Assembly (NCBI RefSeq): GCF_002140715.2
Contig: NZ_NGLE02000001.1
Span: 124,001 to 188,000, forward strand
Source of the DNA: Enterococcus sp. 4G2_DIV0659
GTDB taxonomy: Bacteria > Bacillota > Bacilli > Lactobacillales > Enterococcaceae
DNA: 64,000 nt
Direction: 5' to 3'
The notes under the pieces were generated by a model. The model made no database searches, was not told where the DNA came from, and saw nothing but the letters and a program-made list of their open reading frames with translations. A program made the translations under genes and the position numbers. Each line of letters starts with the position of its first letter. Position 1 is the stretch's first letter. This document shows positions 34,700-46,159 of the stretch, piece by piece.

Positions 34700-37600
34700 T
34701 TAGATAGCTTCCGTTGAAAATGCTCTTGATTCCAAAACGGTTAAGATTGCTTCTGCCGTATCTAGTGATGTAAATAAAGGCACACCATGTTCAACAGCCT
34801 CACGTCGAATCAAGAAACCATCTTGATTTAGATCTGAGCGATTTTTATCCATCGTGTTGACAACTAACTGGGCTTCCCCTGAACGGATCAAGTCCAGAAC
34901 TGTTTCTTTACCTCCCTGATGGATTTTGTCCACCGTTTTAACTAATAAACCATTCTTTTCCAAATATTGTGCTGTTCCTTTTGTAGCAATCAAGCTATAA
35001 CCAATTTCCTTGAAACGTTTTGCTAATTCTAAAGCTTCTGCTTTTGTTTCATCTGCTATGGTAAATAGCACGGAACCAAAACTCGGCAAGTGTAAACCTG
35101 ATGCTTCAAATGCCTTATACAGCGCTTTTTCCAAACTATAGTCAGACCCCATCACTTCACCTGTTGATTTCATTTCTGGGCCTAAATAGGTGTCAACTTT
35201 TTGCAATTTAGTAAAGGAAAAGACTGGTGCTTTGATATGGACTTGCCGGCTTTCAGGGTACAAACCATCTTGATAATCAAGTTCCTTTAGTTTTTGCCCA
35301 AGAATCGCTTTCGTTGCTACTTGTGCCATTGGAATACCTGTTATTTTACTTAAAAACGGAACGGTTCGGCTTGCTCGTGGATTCACTTCGATGACGTAAA
35401 CTTTTTCTTCATGGATGACAAACTGGATATTCATCATACCGATACAATTTAGCCCTAATGCTAATTTTTTTGTATAATCAGCAATCGTATTTTGTATCTC
35501 TTGTGATAATGTCTGTGGTGGGTAAACAGCCATTGAATCGCCTGAATGAACACCTGCTCGCTCAATATGCTCCATGATACCAGGAATCAAAACAGTCTCC
35601 CCATCGCAAATCGCATCTACTTCACATTCTTTTCCCAACAAATATCTGTCCACTAAAACAGGATGTTCTGGAGAAGCCTTTACGGCATTATACATATAGT
35701 CTTCTAAGTCTTTTTGATTTTCTACAATTTCCATTGCACGTCCGCCAAGTACATAGCTTGGTCGTACTAATACGGGATAACCGATTTTATTTGCCACAGC
35801 TACAGCTTCTTCAGCACTGGTTGCTGTATCGCCAAGTGGCTGTGGAATAGCCAACTCTTGTAATGCCTGTTCAAATAGATTTCGATTTTCCGCGCGATCC
35901 AAATCTTCAATAGACGTCCCTAAGATTTTAACTCCTGCTTTTGCCAACGGTTCAGCTAAGTTAATTGCCGTCTGACCACCAAACTGAACAATAACGCCTG
36001 TTGGTTGTTCCAGTTCAATCACATTCATTACATCTTCTAACGTCAGCGGCTCAAAATACAGTTTATCTGAAATCGAAAAGTCTGTTGAAACTGTTTCAGG
36101 ATTGCTATTCATAATAATTGCTTCAAAGCCTGCTTCTTGAATTGCTTTTACTGAATGAACAGTCGCATAGTCAAATTCGACACCTTGACCGATTCTAATC
36201 GGCCCCGAACCAAGAACAAGAACAGATGGTTTTTCAGAACGAACACTTTCGTTTTCAAATTCATACGTACTATAAAAGTATGGTGTTTGCGACTCAAACT
36301 CAGCAGCACAGGTATCAACCATTTTATATACTGGAATAATCTTTTGTTCTTGCCGATATTTTTTGACTTCTTGTTCATTTAACTGCCATAGTTCAGCGAT
36401 TTTCCGATCGGTAAAACCATTTTGTTTCGCCTCTTTTAGCAATCCATCATCTTTGATATTTTCTTTTAATTCGTTTTCAAGTTCAACAATATGAAGTAAT
36501 TTATCTAGGAAAAACAAATCGATTTTAGTTAACTGCGCCAACTCTTCAATTGGGTAGCCTCGGCGAATTGCTTCAGAGAGATAAAAGAGACGATCATCTT
36601 GAGCTTTCACCATTTTTTCTGTTAATAACTCATCACTCACCGCTTGTAATTCTTTTAATTCATTATGATAAGCACCAATTTCAAGTGAACGGATCGCTTT
36701 TAATAACGATTCTTCAATGTTTCGACCGATTGCCATTACTTCTCCAGTTGCCTTCATTTGTGTACCTAAACGGCGTTCGCCTTTTTCAAATTTATCAAAT
36801 GGCCAACGTGGAATTTTCGCTACTACATAATCTAAGGCTGGTTCAAACTCGGCATACGTAGTTTCTGTTACAGGGTTTTTCATTTCATCCAACGTTAACC
36901 CTACAGCAATTTTTGCGGCTAATTTGGCGATAGGATAGCCTGTTGCTTTACTTGCTAATGCGGATGATCGGGAAACACGAGGATTTACTTCAATCACATA
37001 ATAATTGAAACTATGTGGGTCAAGCGCTAACTGAACGTTACAGCCGCCTTCTATTTTTAATGCTCTAATAATTTTAAGTGACGCATCACGTAACAGTTGG
37101 TATTCATGGTCAGATAATGTTTGACTTGGAGCAAAAACAATCGAGTCCCCAGTATGGATGCCTACAGGATCAAAATTTTCCATATTGCAGACAACAATCG
37201 CATTATCTGCTGAATCTCGCATCACTTCATATTCAATTTCTTTAAAACCGGCAATACTTTTTTCAATCAAGCATTGAGTTACGGGCGATAATTTCAAGCC
37301 ATTTTCAGCGACGATCCGAAGCTCTTCTTCATTGTCACACATGCCTCCACCTGTTCCGCCTAAAGTAAACGCTGGACGAACGATGATTGGATAACCAATG
37401 GTATTGGCAAACTCAACTGCTTGTTCTACAGTATTTACGATCTCACTTTCTGGTATTGGCTGATCCAACTCTTCCATTAATTGTTTGAATAAATCTCTGT
37501 CTTCCGCTTGATCAATCGCACTTAACTTTGTTCCTAATAATTCAATTTTTAGTTCATCTAGAATACCTGAACTGGCTAATTCCATAGCCATATTCAACCC

Positions 37601-37882
37601 AGTTTGACCACCTAGCGTCGGCAGTATCGCATCTGGACATTCTTTTCTTAAAATACGGGAAACAAATTCTAATGTAATAGGTTCAATATAGACTTGATCA
37701 GCAATTTCTTTATCTGTCATAATTGTAGCAGGATTTGAATTGACTAGAACGACTTCATATCCTTCTTCCTTTAAAGCAAGACATGCTTGCGTACCTGCGT
37801 AGTCAAATTCTGCGGCTTGACCGATAATAATTGGTCCTGAACCGATAACCATAATTTTCTTGATATCTGTTCTTTTTGGCAT
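34700..37882 (-). CDS. carB: Carbamoyl-phosphate synthase large subunit
   Basis: The synthetase subunit making carbamoyl phosphate from bicarbonate, ammonia and two ATP. About 1060 residues. Two ATP-grasp halves, each with its own motif ([13 protein letters not shown] and [12 protein letters not shown]), an oligomerisation segment, and the C-terminal MGS domain for UMP and PRPP control. ATG 37882 overlaps the carA stop in TAATG and has AAGGAG upstream. Within the pyr cluster it is the PyrAB type. Confidence 0.98.
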   Translation of the reverse strand: MPKRTDIKKIMVIGSGPIIIGQAAEFDYAGTQACLALKEEGYEVVLVNSNPATIMTDKEIADQVYIEPITLEFVSRILRKECPDAILPTLGGQTGLNMAMELASSGILDELKIELLGTKLSAIDQAEDRDLFKQLMEELDQPIPESEIVNTVEQAVEFANTIGYPIIVRPAFTLGGTGGGMCDNEEELRIVAENGLKLSPVTQCLIEKSIAGFKEIEYEVMRDSADNAIVVCNMENFDPVGIHTGDSIVFAPSQTLSDHEYQLLRDASLKIIRALKIEGGCNVQLALDPHSFNYYVIEVNPRVSRSSALASKATGYPIAKLAAKIAVGLTLDEMKNPVTETTYAEFEPALDYVVAKIPRWPFDKFEKGERRLGTQMKATGEVMAIGRNIEESLLKAIRSLEIGAYHNELKELQAVSDELLTEKMVKAQDDRLFYLSEAIRRGYPIEELAQLTKIDLFFLDKLLHIVELENELKENIKDDGLLKEAKQNGFTDRKIAELWQLNEQEVKKYRQEQKIIPVYKMVDTCAAEFESQTPYFYSTYEFENESVRSEKPSVLVLGSGPIRIGQGVEFDYATVHSVKAIQEAGFEAIIMNSNPETVSTDFSISDKLYFEPLTLEDVMNVIELEQPTGVIVQFGGQTAINLAEPLAKAGVKILGTSIEDLDRAENRNLFEQALQELAIPQPLGDTATSAEEAVAVANKIGYPVLVRPSYVLGGRAMEIVENQKDLEDYMYNAVKASPEHPVLVDRYLLGKECEVDAICDGETVLIPGIMEHIERAGVHSGDSMAVYPPQTLSQEIQNTIADYTKKLALGLNCIGMMNIQFVIHEEKVYVIEVNPRASRTVPFLSKITGIPMAQVATKAILGQKLKELDYQDGLYPESRQVHIKAPVFSFTKLQKVDTYLGPEMKSTGEVMGSDYSLEKALYKAFEASGLHLPSFGSVLFTIADETKAEALELAKRFKEIGYSLIATKGTAQYLEKNGLLVKTVDKIHQGGKETVLDLIRSGEAQLVVNTMDKNRSDLNQDGFLIRREAVEHGVPLFTSLDTAEAILTVLESRAFSTEAI

Positions 37883-38961
37883 TAGTCTTGCTCCTTCCAT
37901 GCATCCATTAATTCCATAAATTCATCAAACAAGTGAAGGCCATCATGAGGACCTGGAGCTGCATCCGGGTGGTATTGAACCGTAAAAGCTGGATATTTAC
38001 GGTGTCTAACACCCTCAACTGAACCATCGTTTACTTCCACATGAGTCACAATCAATTTTTCCGGATCAACTGTTGTTTCATCAACCGCAAACCCATGATT
38101 CTGCGATGTAAAATCAATTCGTCCAGTGGCAATTTCACGAACAGGATGATTTAGTCCACGGTGACCAAATCTCATCTTATACGTATCTGCGTCATTTGCC
38201 AGAGCAAACAGTTGATGACCTAAACATATGCCAAAAATCGGAACCTTTCCTTGAATCTTTTGAATCATGTCAATTGCTTCTGGTACATCTTTAGGATCTC
38301 CAGGCCCATTTGTCAGCATAACTCCATCAGGGGAAAGCTCTAAAATCGTTTCAGCATCTGTGTTGTAAGGTAAAACGGTCAGATTGCAGTTGCGTTTGGT
38401 TAATTCACGTAAGATACTATGTTTTAAACCAAAATCAACGACCACTACGTTACGACCAATTCCAGGACTTGGATAAGGCTTAGTTGTTGACACTTGAGCC
38501 ACTTGATTTTTGGGCAAAACAGTCGCCTTTAATTGATCAAATGCATGCGCCAGATCGTCGCCTTCATCAATAAAACCAGCTTTCATCGTCCCTACAGAGC
38601 GCAGCTTTCTCGTCAAAGCACGAGTATCGATTCCAGATATCCCAGGAATCCCTTTTCTTTTTAAAAATTCATCTAATGTCATTTGCGCTCGCCAATTTGA
38701 GGCTAGACGAGCATGTTCTTTAACAATTACACCTTTACAGGTAGGAGAAATAGATTCATAATCATCGCGATTGACACCATAATTGCCAACCATCGGATAA
38801 GTAAATGTAATGATTTGACCATTAAAACTTTGGTCTGTGATCGTTTCTTGATAACCAGTCATGCTTGTTGTAAAAACAACTTCACCAACCACATCCACTG
38901 CTGCACCAAATGCTTTTCCTTCAAAAACGGTTCCGTCTTCTAGTATCAATAATCGCTTCAA
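37882..38961 (-). CDS. carA: Carbamoyl-phosphate synthase small subunit
   Basis: Glutamine amidotransferase subunit feeding ammonia to CarB. 359 residues; catalytic Cys in [12 protein letters not shown], His and Glu in [13 protein letters not shown]. The N-terminal domain has the usual [11 protein letters not shown]. The start is a TTG at 38961 with GGGAGA upstream; no ATG fits. It lies two bases after the pyrC stop. Confidence 0.97.
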   Translation of the reverse strand: MKRLLILEDGTVFEGKAFGAAVDVVGEVVFTTSMTGYQETITDQSFNGQIITFTYPMVGNYGVNRDDYESISPTCKGVIVKEHARLASNWRAQMTLDEFLKRKGIPGISGIDTRALTRKLRSVGTMKAGFIDEGDDLAHAFDQLKATVLPKNQVAQVSTTKPYPSPGIGRNVVVVDFGLKHSILRELTKRNCNLTVLPYNTDAETILELSPDGVMLTNGPGDPKDVPEAIDMIQKIQGKVPIFGICLGHQLFALANDADTYKMRFGHRGLNHPVREIATGRIDFTSQNHGFAVDETTVDPEKLIVTHVEVNDGSVEGVRHRKYPAFTVQYHPDAAPGPHDGLHLFDEFMELMDAWKEQD

Positions 38962-38963
38962 AT

Positions 38964-40247
38964 TTATGCATCTCCCTTAGACCAAGCTGATTGTCCATCA
39001 ACAAAAGTCATTAGTGTATTTCCTTTGACCTTCCAACCAACAAACGGTGTGTTTACTCCTTGTGATTCAAACTCTTTATCGTCAATCAATTCTTCTGCCG
39101 ACAAGTCAAAAACAGCAATATCTGCTGGACTGCCTATTGTTAATGTCCCTGCATCTAGACCAAAAATTTCTGCTGGCTTCGTTGCCATCCAGTCGATCAC
39201 TTGTTCAAGCGTAAATTTACCTGTTTCGACAAAGTGCGTGTAAATTAATTGAAAAGCTGTTTCGCTTCCTACGATACCAAAAGGTGCTTTTAGGAAGGTT
39301 TGATTCTTTTCTTCTAATCCATGTGGGGCATGATCTGTTGCAATACAATCAATAGTTCCGTCCAATAATCCTTCGATCAATGCTTCTCTATCTTCTGTTG
39401 CACGTAGTGGCGGATTCATTTTCCAAAATCCATTGTCTTCTGGAATATTTTCATCGATTAAAATCAAGTGATGAGGGGCAACTTCCGCGGTTACATGAAC
39501 GCCAGCACGCTTAGCATCACGAATCACACGTACACTTTCTTTAGTTGAGACATGACAGACATGGTAGTGAACGCCTGTTTCGCCTGCTAAAATAACGTCA
39601 CGAGCAATCTGTGACGCTTCTGTAGAACTCAAAATCCCTGGAAGTCCTAATTTTTTAGAAACTTCTCCTTCATGCATCACACCATCAAATAACAATGACT
39701 CATCTTCTGTGTGGGCAACAATCGCCATGTTTAAGGCTGCAGCTTCTTTCATCGCAAGATACATCGTTCCTGCTGTTTGTACGCCTACTCCATCATTTGT
39801 AAAGGCAAAAGCCCCCACTTCTTTTAAAGCTTTTTGATTTGTTAATTTTTCACTACGAAGCTCTTCTGTGATTGGAGCGTACTGTAATACTTTTACTACA
39901 GCATTTTTTTGAATGATATCGTAGACTTCTTTTAATTTATCCGCAGTATCGGGTACAGGGTTTAAATTAGGCATTGCACAAACCGTTGTGTATCCTCCTC
40001 TAGCAGCAGATTTACTGCCAGTTTCAATCGTTTCTTTGTAAGTAAAGCCTGGTTCTCTTAGATGAACATGAACATCAACTAATCCTGGAGTAATTAATTG
40101 TCCTTTTGCATCGTAGACTTTTTCAAACATTTTCTCGTCAAAAGACTCACCGATTGCTTTGATCTTTCCATGTTCAATCCAGATTTCTGCTGGGATTAAT
40201 TGATTGTCCTTTTTTACGATTTTTCCATTTTTGATAAGAGTTTTCAT
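38964..40247 (-). CDS. pyrC: Dihydroorotase
   Basis: Zinc enzyme cyclising carbamoyl aspartate. 428 residues, class I: metal ligands in [11 protein letters not shown], catalytic and metal residues in [12 protein letters not shown], and ATDHAPH. ATG 40247 is preferred, because AGGTGA lies at the right distance; the GTG at 40256 is part of that site. Confidence 0.97.
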   Translation of the reverse strand: MKTLIKNGKIVKKDNQLIPAEIWIEHGKIKAIGESFDEKMFEKVYDAKGQLITPGLVDVHVHLREPGFTYKETIETGSKSAARGGYTTVCAMPNLNPVPDTADKLKEVYDIIQKNAVVKVLQYAPITEELRSEKLTNQKALKEVGAFAFTNDGVGVQTAGTMYLAMKEAAALNMAIVAHTEDESLLFDGVMHEGEVSKKLGLPGILSSTEASQIARDVILAGETGVHYHVCHVSTKESVRVIRDAKRAGVHVTAEVAPHHLILIDENIPEDNGFWKMNPPLRATEDREALIEGLLDGTIDCIATDHAPHGLEEKNQTFLKAPFGIVGSETAFQLIYTHFVETGKFTLEQVIDWMATKPAEIFGLDAGTLTIGSPADIAVFDLSAEELIDDKEFESQGVNTPFVGWKVKGNTLMTFVDGQSAWSKGDA

Positions 40248-40256
40248 GTTGTTCAC

Positions 40257-41183
40257 CTATGCCTTTCCATGTAATACTGCTTCCAAAATTGCCATTCTCA
40301 TATAAACGCCATTACTCATTTGTTGGATAATTCTTGATTGAATTCCCTCGACTAATGAATCTGCTAGCTCAACATCTCGATTCACAGGAGCAGGATGCAT
40401 AATGACTGCATGTTTTTGTAATCGTTTTGCCCGTTCCACCGTTAATCCGTATTCTTGATGATATTCTTCTTTTGAAAATAGTTCTGAACCATCATGGCGT
40501 TCATGCTGAACACGAAGCAACATCATCACATCGACTGTTTCAACAACTTCATCTAAGGGCATATAATGACCATACGCTTCAAATTGTTTGTCGTACCATT
40601 CTTCTGGTCCTGAGAAAAAAATGGTTGCACCAAGACGTTTGAGCATTTGCATATTTGATTTTGCTACCCTAGAATGTGTAATATCTCCAACGATCGCCAC
40701 TTTTAATCCTTCAAAATACTTAAATTCTTCATAAATTGTCATCAAATCTAGTAAACATTGTGTAGGATGTTGTCCACTACCATCGCCGCCATTAATTATG
40801 GAACATTGAATGGTTTTACTTTGAGTCAACTCATCATAATAGTTTTCTTCTCCATGACGAATGACTGCCACATCTACTCCGATTGCCGACATTGTCAGCA
40901 CTGTATCATAAAGCGTTTCACCTTTTTTGACCGAACTCATACTTTCTTCAAATTCGATCACTTCGATCCCCAGCTTTTTCTCGGCAACGTCAAAACTTTT
41001 ATGCGTTCGCGTACTGTTTTCAAAAAACAAGTTGGTTGCAAAATATTGTTTTTTTTCAGGTTGCCAAGTTGCTCCTTGCTTAAATTCTTGAGCACGATGA
41101 ATCAAGCCCATAACTTCCTGATCACTTAATGCTTCTACTGTTAAAAGATGTTTTAAACTGATACGTTCAGATGTGATGATCAT
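40257..41183 (-). CDS. pyrB: Aspartate carbamoyltransferase catalytic subunit
   Basis: Transfers carbamoyl to aspartate. About 308 residues; carbamoyl phosphate motif [12 protein letters not shown] (STRTR-like), HPTQCLLDL, and [10 protein letters not shown]. No PyrI subunit is present, as usual for Firmicutes. ATG 41183 follows AAGGAGG; the longer in-frame reading up to 41252 lies in the untranslated gap after pyrP. Confidence 0.97.
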   Translation of the reverse strand: MIITSERISLKHLLTVEALSDQEVMGLIHRAQEFKQGATWQPEKKQYFATNLFFENSTRTHKSFDVAEKKLGIEVIEFEESMSSVKKGETLYDTVLTMSAIGVDVAVIRHGEENYYDELTQSKTIQCSIINGGDGSGQHPTQCLLDLMTIYEEFKYFEGLKVAIVGDITHSRVAKSNMQMLKRLGATIFFSGPEEWYDKQFEAYGHYMPLDEVVETVDVMMLLRVQHERHDGSELFSKEEYHQEYGLTVERAKRLQKHAVIMHPAPVNRDVELADSLVEGIQSRIIQQMSNGVYMRMAILEAVLHGKA

Positions 41184-41276
41184 GCATTCGTTCCTCCTTA
41201 TATATATGGGTAACAACGTTTCCACTTCGTTGCACTTTATAGGTTTCAACATCAGCGCATTTCATTTACTGTGTCC

Positions 41277-41309
41277 AAAAAAAGCTCGTTCAACCTTTTC
41301 TCTGAAGAG
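41277..41309 (-). terminator. Possible attenuator before pyrB
   Basis: On the minus strand a hairpin with CTC-TTCA and TGAA-C-GAG arms is followed by T7. The loop (TTCAGAGAAAAGGTT) faintly resembles the PyrR-binding loop but does not match it. The pyrP-pyrB gap is 144 nt, long enough for an attenuator. Confidence 0.4.
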
Positions 41310-41327
41310 TTTCCCATTAACGACTAC

Positions 41328-42611
41328 TCAGTCTTTTTCTTCACTTCGTGCTGTTTCGGGTAAAATTAAGTTTAGAATAATACCTAAAACAGTTGCTAAA
41401 GCCATTGATGATAGTTCAAATGTATCTACTTTAAAGACCAAGCCGCCGATACCGATGACTAAGATGACAGATGCAATCAGCAGATTCTTTTTCTTATCAA
41501 AGTTGATTTGATTGTCGATCAGAATTTTTAATCCGCTTGCTGCGATTACTCCGAATAAAACGAAGCTGATACCAGAGATAACAGGTCCAGGAATACTTAG
41601 AATAACTGCACTTAATTTTCCAACGAAGCCAAGTCCTACTGCAAACACTGCTGCTCCTCCGATAACGAAGACACTATGCACTCGGGTAATCGCTAGGACA
41701 CCAATATTTTCACCATAACTTGTGACAGGTGGTCCTCCAACCAAACCTGCTACGATTTGCGCTGCTCCATCTCCCATCAATGTTTTTGATAAGCCTGGAT
41801 CTTGGAAAAAGTTGCGCTTCGTTAATTTATTTAAAACCATTAAGTGTCCGATATGTTCCGTCATTGTGACAAACGCGATCGGTGCCATTGTTGTAATTGC
41901 GTTTAGATACAATTTCGGCTGATATTGTACAAAAGGTATTTCAAAGTTTGGTCTAGCAAACCAAGCTGCGTTTTTAATTGGCTCAACATCTACAATTCCA
42001 AATGCCAGTGCAACCAGATAGCCGCTGACAATTCCTAACAAAATCGGAATCAAACCTAGAAAACCTTTGAAAAACATGTTGTAAAAGATTGTTAGACCTA
42101 AAGTGATTAACGCAACTGCAATAAATTTGAAATCATATTCGCCATTATTGAACATGGCATTATTTGAAGCATTTGCAGCAAGTCCCAAACCTATAACCAT
42201 CACAACTGGACCTACAACAATTGGCGGTAAAATTTTATCCAGCCATGCTGAACCAATTTTGCTGATGATAATCGACACAATCAAGTAAACTAACCCTGTT
42301 GTTATTGCCCCTTGAGCGATTGCAGGATAACCATCACTTTTCATCAACATTTGCATCGCTGCAATAAAAGCGAAACTACTGCCCAGATACGCTGGAATTT
42401 TTCCTTTTGTTGTAAATAAGTACACCATTGTCCCAAGACCCGAGCTGACTAATGCTATCCCAGGGTCAATACCCACTAATATCGGAACTAAAACAGTTGC
42501 ACCAAACATGGTGAATAAATGCTGTAAACTTAAGCCAATCCAATGCGCTGTTTTTGGTCTGTCGTGAATATCTAAAACGGCTTCTTCATTGCGAAATTTT
42601 TTTTCTGTCAT
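41328..42611 (-). CDS. pyrP: Uracil permease
   Basis: A uracil:proton symporter of the NAT/NCS2 family. 427 residues, about 14 membrane segments, with the family motifs VGGPPVTSYGENIGV and the earlier LQHLFTMFGATVLVP. It is the second gene of the operon, 32 nt downstream of pyrR. Its position matches pyrP of Bacillus. Confidence 0.95.
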   Translation of the reverse strand: MTEKKFRNEEAVLDIHDRPKTAHWIGLSLQHLFTMFGATVLVPILVGIDPGIALVSSGLGTMVYLFTTKGKIPAYLGSSFAFIAAMQMLMKSDGYPAIAQGAITTGLVYLIVSIIISKIGSAWLDKILPPIVVGPVVMVIGLGLAANASNNAMFNNGEYDFKFIAVALITLGLTIFYNMFFKGFLGLIPILLGIVSGYLVALAFGIVDVEPIKNAAWFARPNFEIPFVQYQPKLYLNAITTMAPIAFVTMTEHIGHLMVLNKLTKRNFFQDPGLSKTLMGDGAAQIVAGLVGGPPVTSYGENIGVLAITRVHSVFVIGGAAVFAVGLGFVGKLSAVILSIPGPVISGISFVLFGVIAASGLKILIDNQINFDKKKNLLIASVILVIGIGGLVFKVDTFELSSMALATVLGIILNLILPETARSEEKD

Positions 42612-42643
42612 TTCAACCTACCCTATCTCTACTATTTATTTTT

Positions 42644-43234
<591 letters not shown>

Positions 43235-43343
43235 TCATGAGCTTCCTGTTTCAGCGTTTAAGGCCAGACGCTTGCTCTTTTTCATGTGATAGTAGTGCTT
43301 AGGTTTGCCGTTTTCATTAGCTAAAGCTTACGCAACGAGAAAC

Positions 43344-43379
43344 AAAAAATCCTCCCACCCGCGTTCGGATAGGAGGATT
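43344..43379 (-). terminator. PyrR-controlled attenuator terminator
   Basis: AATCCTCC (43348-43355) and GGAGGATT (43372-43379) with CCCACCC/GGATAGG-type inner pairing; on the minus strand it ends in TTTTTTG. It lies 140 nt upstream of pyrR and 85 nt after the PyrR-binding loop. Confidence 0.9.
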
Positions 43380-43463
43380 GAATTTATCTATACAAAGATA
43401 CTATTCATTTCACACAGATTTTTTCTAAGCGCACCTAGATATTGTTCTGCATGTTTCCTTCTT

Positions 43464-43477
43464 AGCCTCACGGGACT
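43464..43477 (-). promoter_or_regulatory. PyrR-binding loop
   Basis: On the minus strand AGTCCCGTGAGGCT, an exact match to the PyrR consensus ARUCCNGNGAGGYU. Binding of PyrR-UMP here should block the antiterminator and allow the terminator at 43344-43379. Confidence 0.92.
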
Positions 43478-43516
43478 ACACTTAAAGGATTACTTATTTA
43501 ATTTTCTTTCTCAAAT

Positions 43517-43545
43517 AGTGTACCTTTTCTTTTGAAATAAATCAA
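43517..43545 (-). promoter_or_regulatory. Promoter of the pyr operon
   Basis: On the minus strand TTGATT, a 17-nt spacer and TACACT, the -35 overlapping the last codons of rluD. No terminator separates rluD from this point, so readthrough from rluD would also meet the attenuator. Confidence 0.6.
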
Positions 43546-44447
43546 TCATTATTTCTTAATTGGTCCAAAGTTTTTTCAAAAAGCTCGGGCAAAGGGGCTT
43601 CAAAAACCATCATTTGACCAGTTGTCGGATGTTTAAAGCCTAACATTTCAGCGTGTAAAAATTGTCCCTGCCCTTTTAATGTTTTTCTTGGACCATATAA
43701 GGGATCTCCTGCAACAGGATAACCGATATATTTCATGTGTACTCTGATTTGATGGGTGCGGCCTGTTTCTAATTGTAGTTGAACTAATGTGAATCCATCA
43801 AATCGTTCTAAAACCTCAAAATGAGTCACTGCAGTTTTTCCACCTTCAATGACCGCTTGCATTTTCCGATCATTCTTTGAACGACCAATAGGAGCATTGA
43901 TTTCACCTTTATCGTGGGATATTTCCCCATGTACCAAAGCAATATACTTTCTAAGTGAGGTTTTGTCTTTCAATTGTTCAGCTAAGGCAATGTGAGCTCG
44001 GTCATTTTTAGCAACCATCAATAGCCCTGAAGTGTCTTTATCAATACGATGAACAATTCCTGGTCGAATAACCCCATTAATCGAAGACAAATCCTTGATA
44101 TGATACAACAAAGCGTTCACTAAGGTACCATTTTGATGTCCAGCAGAAGGATGGACAACCATCCCTTGAGGTTTATTAACAACAAGTAAGTCATCATCTT
44201 CATAAACGATTTCGATAGGAATATTTTCAGCTTGAATGTCTAACTCTTCTGGTTCTGGAACGGCGATAATGATTTCATCATGTTCTTTTACTTTGTAATT
44301 TGAACGAGTTACTTCTCCATTCACTCTTACATTCTCTTCTTTTAACCATTGCTGAATTTGCGAACGAGAGTGCGCTTTCAGCAGGTCACTTAGGACTTTG
44401 TCAATGCGTCCTTTTTCTTGTTTTATTTTTACATTAATTTGTTCCAT
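43542..44447 (-). CDS. rluD: Ribosomal large subunit pseudouridine synthase D
   Basis: RluA-family enzyme. About 301 residues: N-terminal S4 domain (RIDKVLSDLLKAHSRSQIQQW region) and catalytic domain with HRIDKDTSGLLMVAKN, the Asp of which is the nucleophile, and GRTHQIRVH. Gene is coupled to lspA (13-base overlap). ATG 44447 has AAGGA at proper distance; the in-frame ATG at 44456 abuts the RBS. Confidence 0.95.
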   Translation of the reverse strand: MEQINVKIKQEKGRIDKVLSDLLKAHSRSQIQQWLKEENVRVNGEVTRSNYKVKEHDEIIIAVPEPEELDIQAENIPIEIVYEDDDLLVVNKPQGMVVHPSAGHQNGTLVNALLYHIKDLSSINGVIRPGIVHRIDKDTSGLLMVAKNDRAHIALAEQLKDKTSLRKYIALVHGEISHDKGEINAPIGRSKNDRKMQAVIEGGKTAVTHFEVLERFDGFTLVQLQLETGRTHQIRVHMKYIGYPVAGDPLYGPRKTLKGQGQFLHAEMLGFKHPTTGQMMVFEAPLPELFEKTLDQLRNND

Positions 44448-44910
44448 TTTTTCCATCCTTCGCTGCTTTTTCTTCTAAAATCAAATAAATAAATATACAT
44501 GCCACACCAATCACTAAAGCTGTATCAGCAACATTGAATATCGGAAAGTTTATAAATTCAGTTTGAAACATATCAACGACAAAACCTAGACGCACACGAT
44601 CAATAAAATTTCCAATCGCTCCTGCTAAAACTAAACTTAAACCTACAGTAAACCACTTGCTACTGTTAATATTTTTAACTAAAATATATAACACTACAGC
44701 TACGACAATAACAGTAATGATATAAAAGAACCACATTTTGCCTTCTAGAAGACTCCAAGCTGCACCAGTATTTCGAATATACGTAAACGATAAGAATCCT
44801 GGAATAAATTCTTTTGTTTCTCCTAATTGAATAGATGCAACTGTTACATATTTGACCCATTGATCTAAACCAATCAAAACGGCACTGATAATTAAATAAA
44901 CTGCTAACAA
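44434..44910 (-). CDS. lspA: Lipoprotein signal peptidase (signal peptidase II)
   Basis: Aspartic protease in the membrane cutting prolipoproteins. 158 residues with four membrane segments and the two catalytic motifs GNFIDRVRLGFVVD and FNVADTALVIG. The start seems to be TTG at 44910, since the nearby ATG (44920) is in another frame. lspA-rluD pairing is standard in Firmicutes. Confidence 0.96.
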   Translation of the reverse strand: MLAVYLIISAVLIGLDQWVKYVTVASIQLGETKEFIPGFLSFTYIRNTGAAWSLLEGKMWFFYIITVIVVAVVLYILVKNINSSKWFTVGLSLVLAGAIGNFIDRVRLGFVVDMFQTEFINFPIFNVADTALVIGVACIFIYLILEEKAAKDGKNGTN

Positions 44911-44916
44911 CGGCTT

Positions 44917-45618
44917 TCATTCCTTCTCTAAATTATTGTATAAATCCCTTGGACGAATAATACCAAGTAAATTCCCATTAGGATCTCCATCTTTTGTAAT
45001 TAATATTGCTTCTAATCTAAATTGGTTCACAAACATTTCTTCAACTTGAAACACCGTTGTTTCTTTACTGACAAATTGATAATTGCTGCCTTTATAGTTA
45101 GTTATTAAAAGTTCAGCTGCCTTTTTACCTTCCAACTGAATATCTCCTTTAGAACTTTCAACAGCTAACCAAATCCCCAAGCCACGAACTGTGATCAATC
45201 CTTTGAATAACCCATCATCGTAAATAGGAAATTGTGAATATTGCTTACGTGCCACAATTGCTAAAATATCCTTAATGGAAATAGTTATATCAAACCCTGT
45301 TACCTTCTTTGCAAAACGCGGAAGAACTTTTTCAGGGCTGATCAACTCTTTTTCAATGGCATGTATACGGTTGACTGCCCATTCGTTTGGTTCAGCTATC
45401 ACAAAATCAGTTGAAATTTGTTCATGTACAATTGCATTTCTCAATTGAGCCATTTGTAGTAAGTCATCTTGAAAACGCGGAATATGACTGTCTTTTTTCC
45501 TAGATAGTCTACGAACCATTTCGCTAAATCCCATATTCGTTGGATTATTTAATTGTTCGCGAAACCACTTTTCAATACGGTTAAAACTACTTAAAAACTC
45601 TGCAGCTCTCTCACCCAT
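44917..45618 (-). CDS. CBS-domain protein with HEPN-like N-terminal domain
   Basis: A 233-residue cytoplasmic protein. The N-terminal half is helical and includes LRNAIVHEQ, an R-X4-H motif (Arg60, His65) like that of HEPN domains. The C-terminal half has two CBS modules, about 110-165 (IKDILAIVARKQYSQFPIYDD) and 170-230 (ETTVFQVEEMFVNQFRLEAIL), which generally bind adenosyl nucleotides. The function is unknown. Its stop codon sits in front of lspA, and it overlaps the small membrane protein gene upstream by one base. Confidence 0.75.
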   Translation of the reverse strand: MGERAAEFLSSFNRIEKWFREQLNNPTNMGFSEMVRRLSRKKDSHIPRFQDDLLQMAQLRNAIVHEQISTDFVIAEPNEWAVNRIHAIEKELISPEKVLPRFAKKVTGFDITISIKDILAIVARKQYSQFPIYDDGLFKGLITVRGLGIWLAVESSKGDIQLEGKKAAELLITNYKGSNYQFVSKETTVFQVEEMFVNQFRLEAILITKDGDPNGNLLGIIRPRDLYNNLEKE

Positions 45619-46001
45619 TATTTTTTCTCCTTGATTATATAAGCTCTATTCAACATTAAATATAGAAAGATAACATAAGTAACAAGTACTAGTAACACGC
45701 CTATTCCTTTCAGCTGCAAAACAGAAATTAAAAACATACTAACAAAGAGTATAACATAACTTAAGATCAGAATTGGATTCATAGTGAGCTCTAGATCAAT
45801 TATTTTTTCTTGATCAATCACCTTAAAAGGAACACTTTTTAAAAGGAAAAACTTGGCCTGAATCATACATTCGGATTCTTCTACTTCGACTTGTTTTGTT
45901 TGATTTTGGCTTAGATAAAACCACTTTTCGTTATTTTTTCTAATCTCGATTGGACTACCCATTCCATAAAATCCTGTATTTCTAGTACAACGAATCTTCA
46001 T
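45618..46001 (-). CDS. Small membrane protein of unknown function
   Basis: A 127-residue protein with a soluble N-terminal part (basic, beta-strand-like, MKIRCTRNTGFYGMGSPIEI) and two adjacent hydrophobic helices near the C-terminus (about 77-95 and 101-119). No family recognised. RBS GAGGAGGG. It starts the operon running into the CBS gene, lspA and rluD, with a one-base stop/start overlap (TAATG) to the CBS gene. Confidence 0.75.
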   Translation of the reverse strand: MKIRCTRNTGFYGMGSPIEIRKNNEKWFYLSQNQTKQVEVEESECMIQAKFFLLKSVPFKVIDQEKIIDLELTMNPILILSYVILFVSMFLISVLQLKGIGVLLVLVTYVIFLYLMLNRAYIIKEKK

Positions 46002-46107
46002 GCCGATCCCTCCTCGAGCTTTGAGCTTTAGTTTAAAGTATATAACAAAAACTAGCCGACTGGAAGAAAGAAGTTGATTTGAATAAAAATAAACTTACTT
46101 AGAACAA

Positions 46108-46141
46108 AAAACAAAAGCCGCTGAAAAGAGACTTTTGTTTT
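46108..46141 (-). terminator. Terminator after fhs
   Basis: AAAACAAAAG / CTTTTGTTTT stem with T-rich tail on the minus strand. Confidence 0.8.
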
Positions 46142-46159
46142 CACATCGATTACTTTATA

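Noticed and set aside
36148..36382. Overlapping frames on both strands inside carB
   Set aside because: They are shadows of the carB coding sequence.
42612..42643. A second PyrR attenuator between pyrR and pyrP, as in Bacillus
   Set aside because: The gap is only 32 nt, too short for the loop, antiterminator and terminator.
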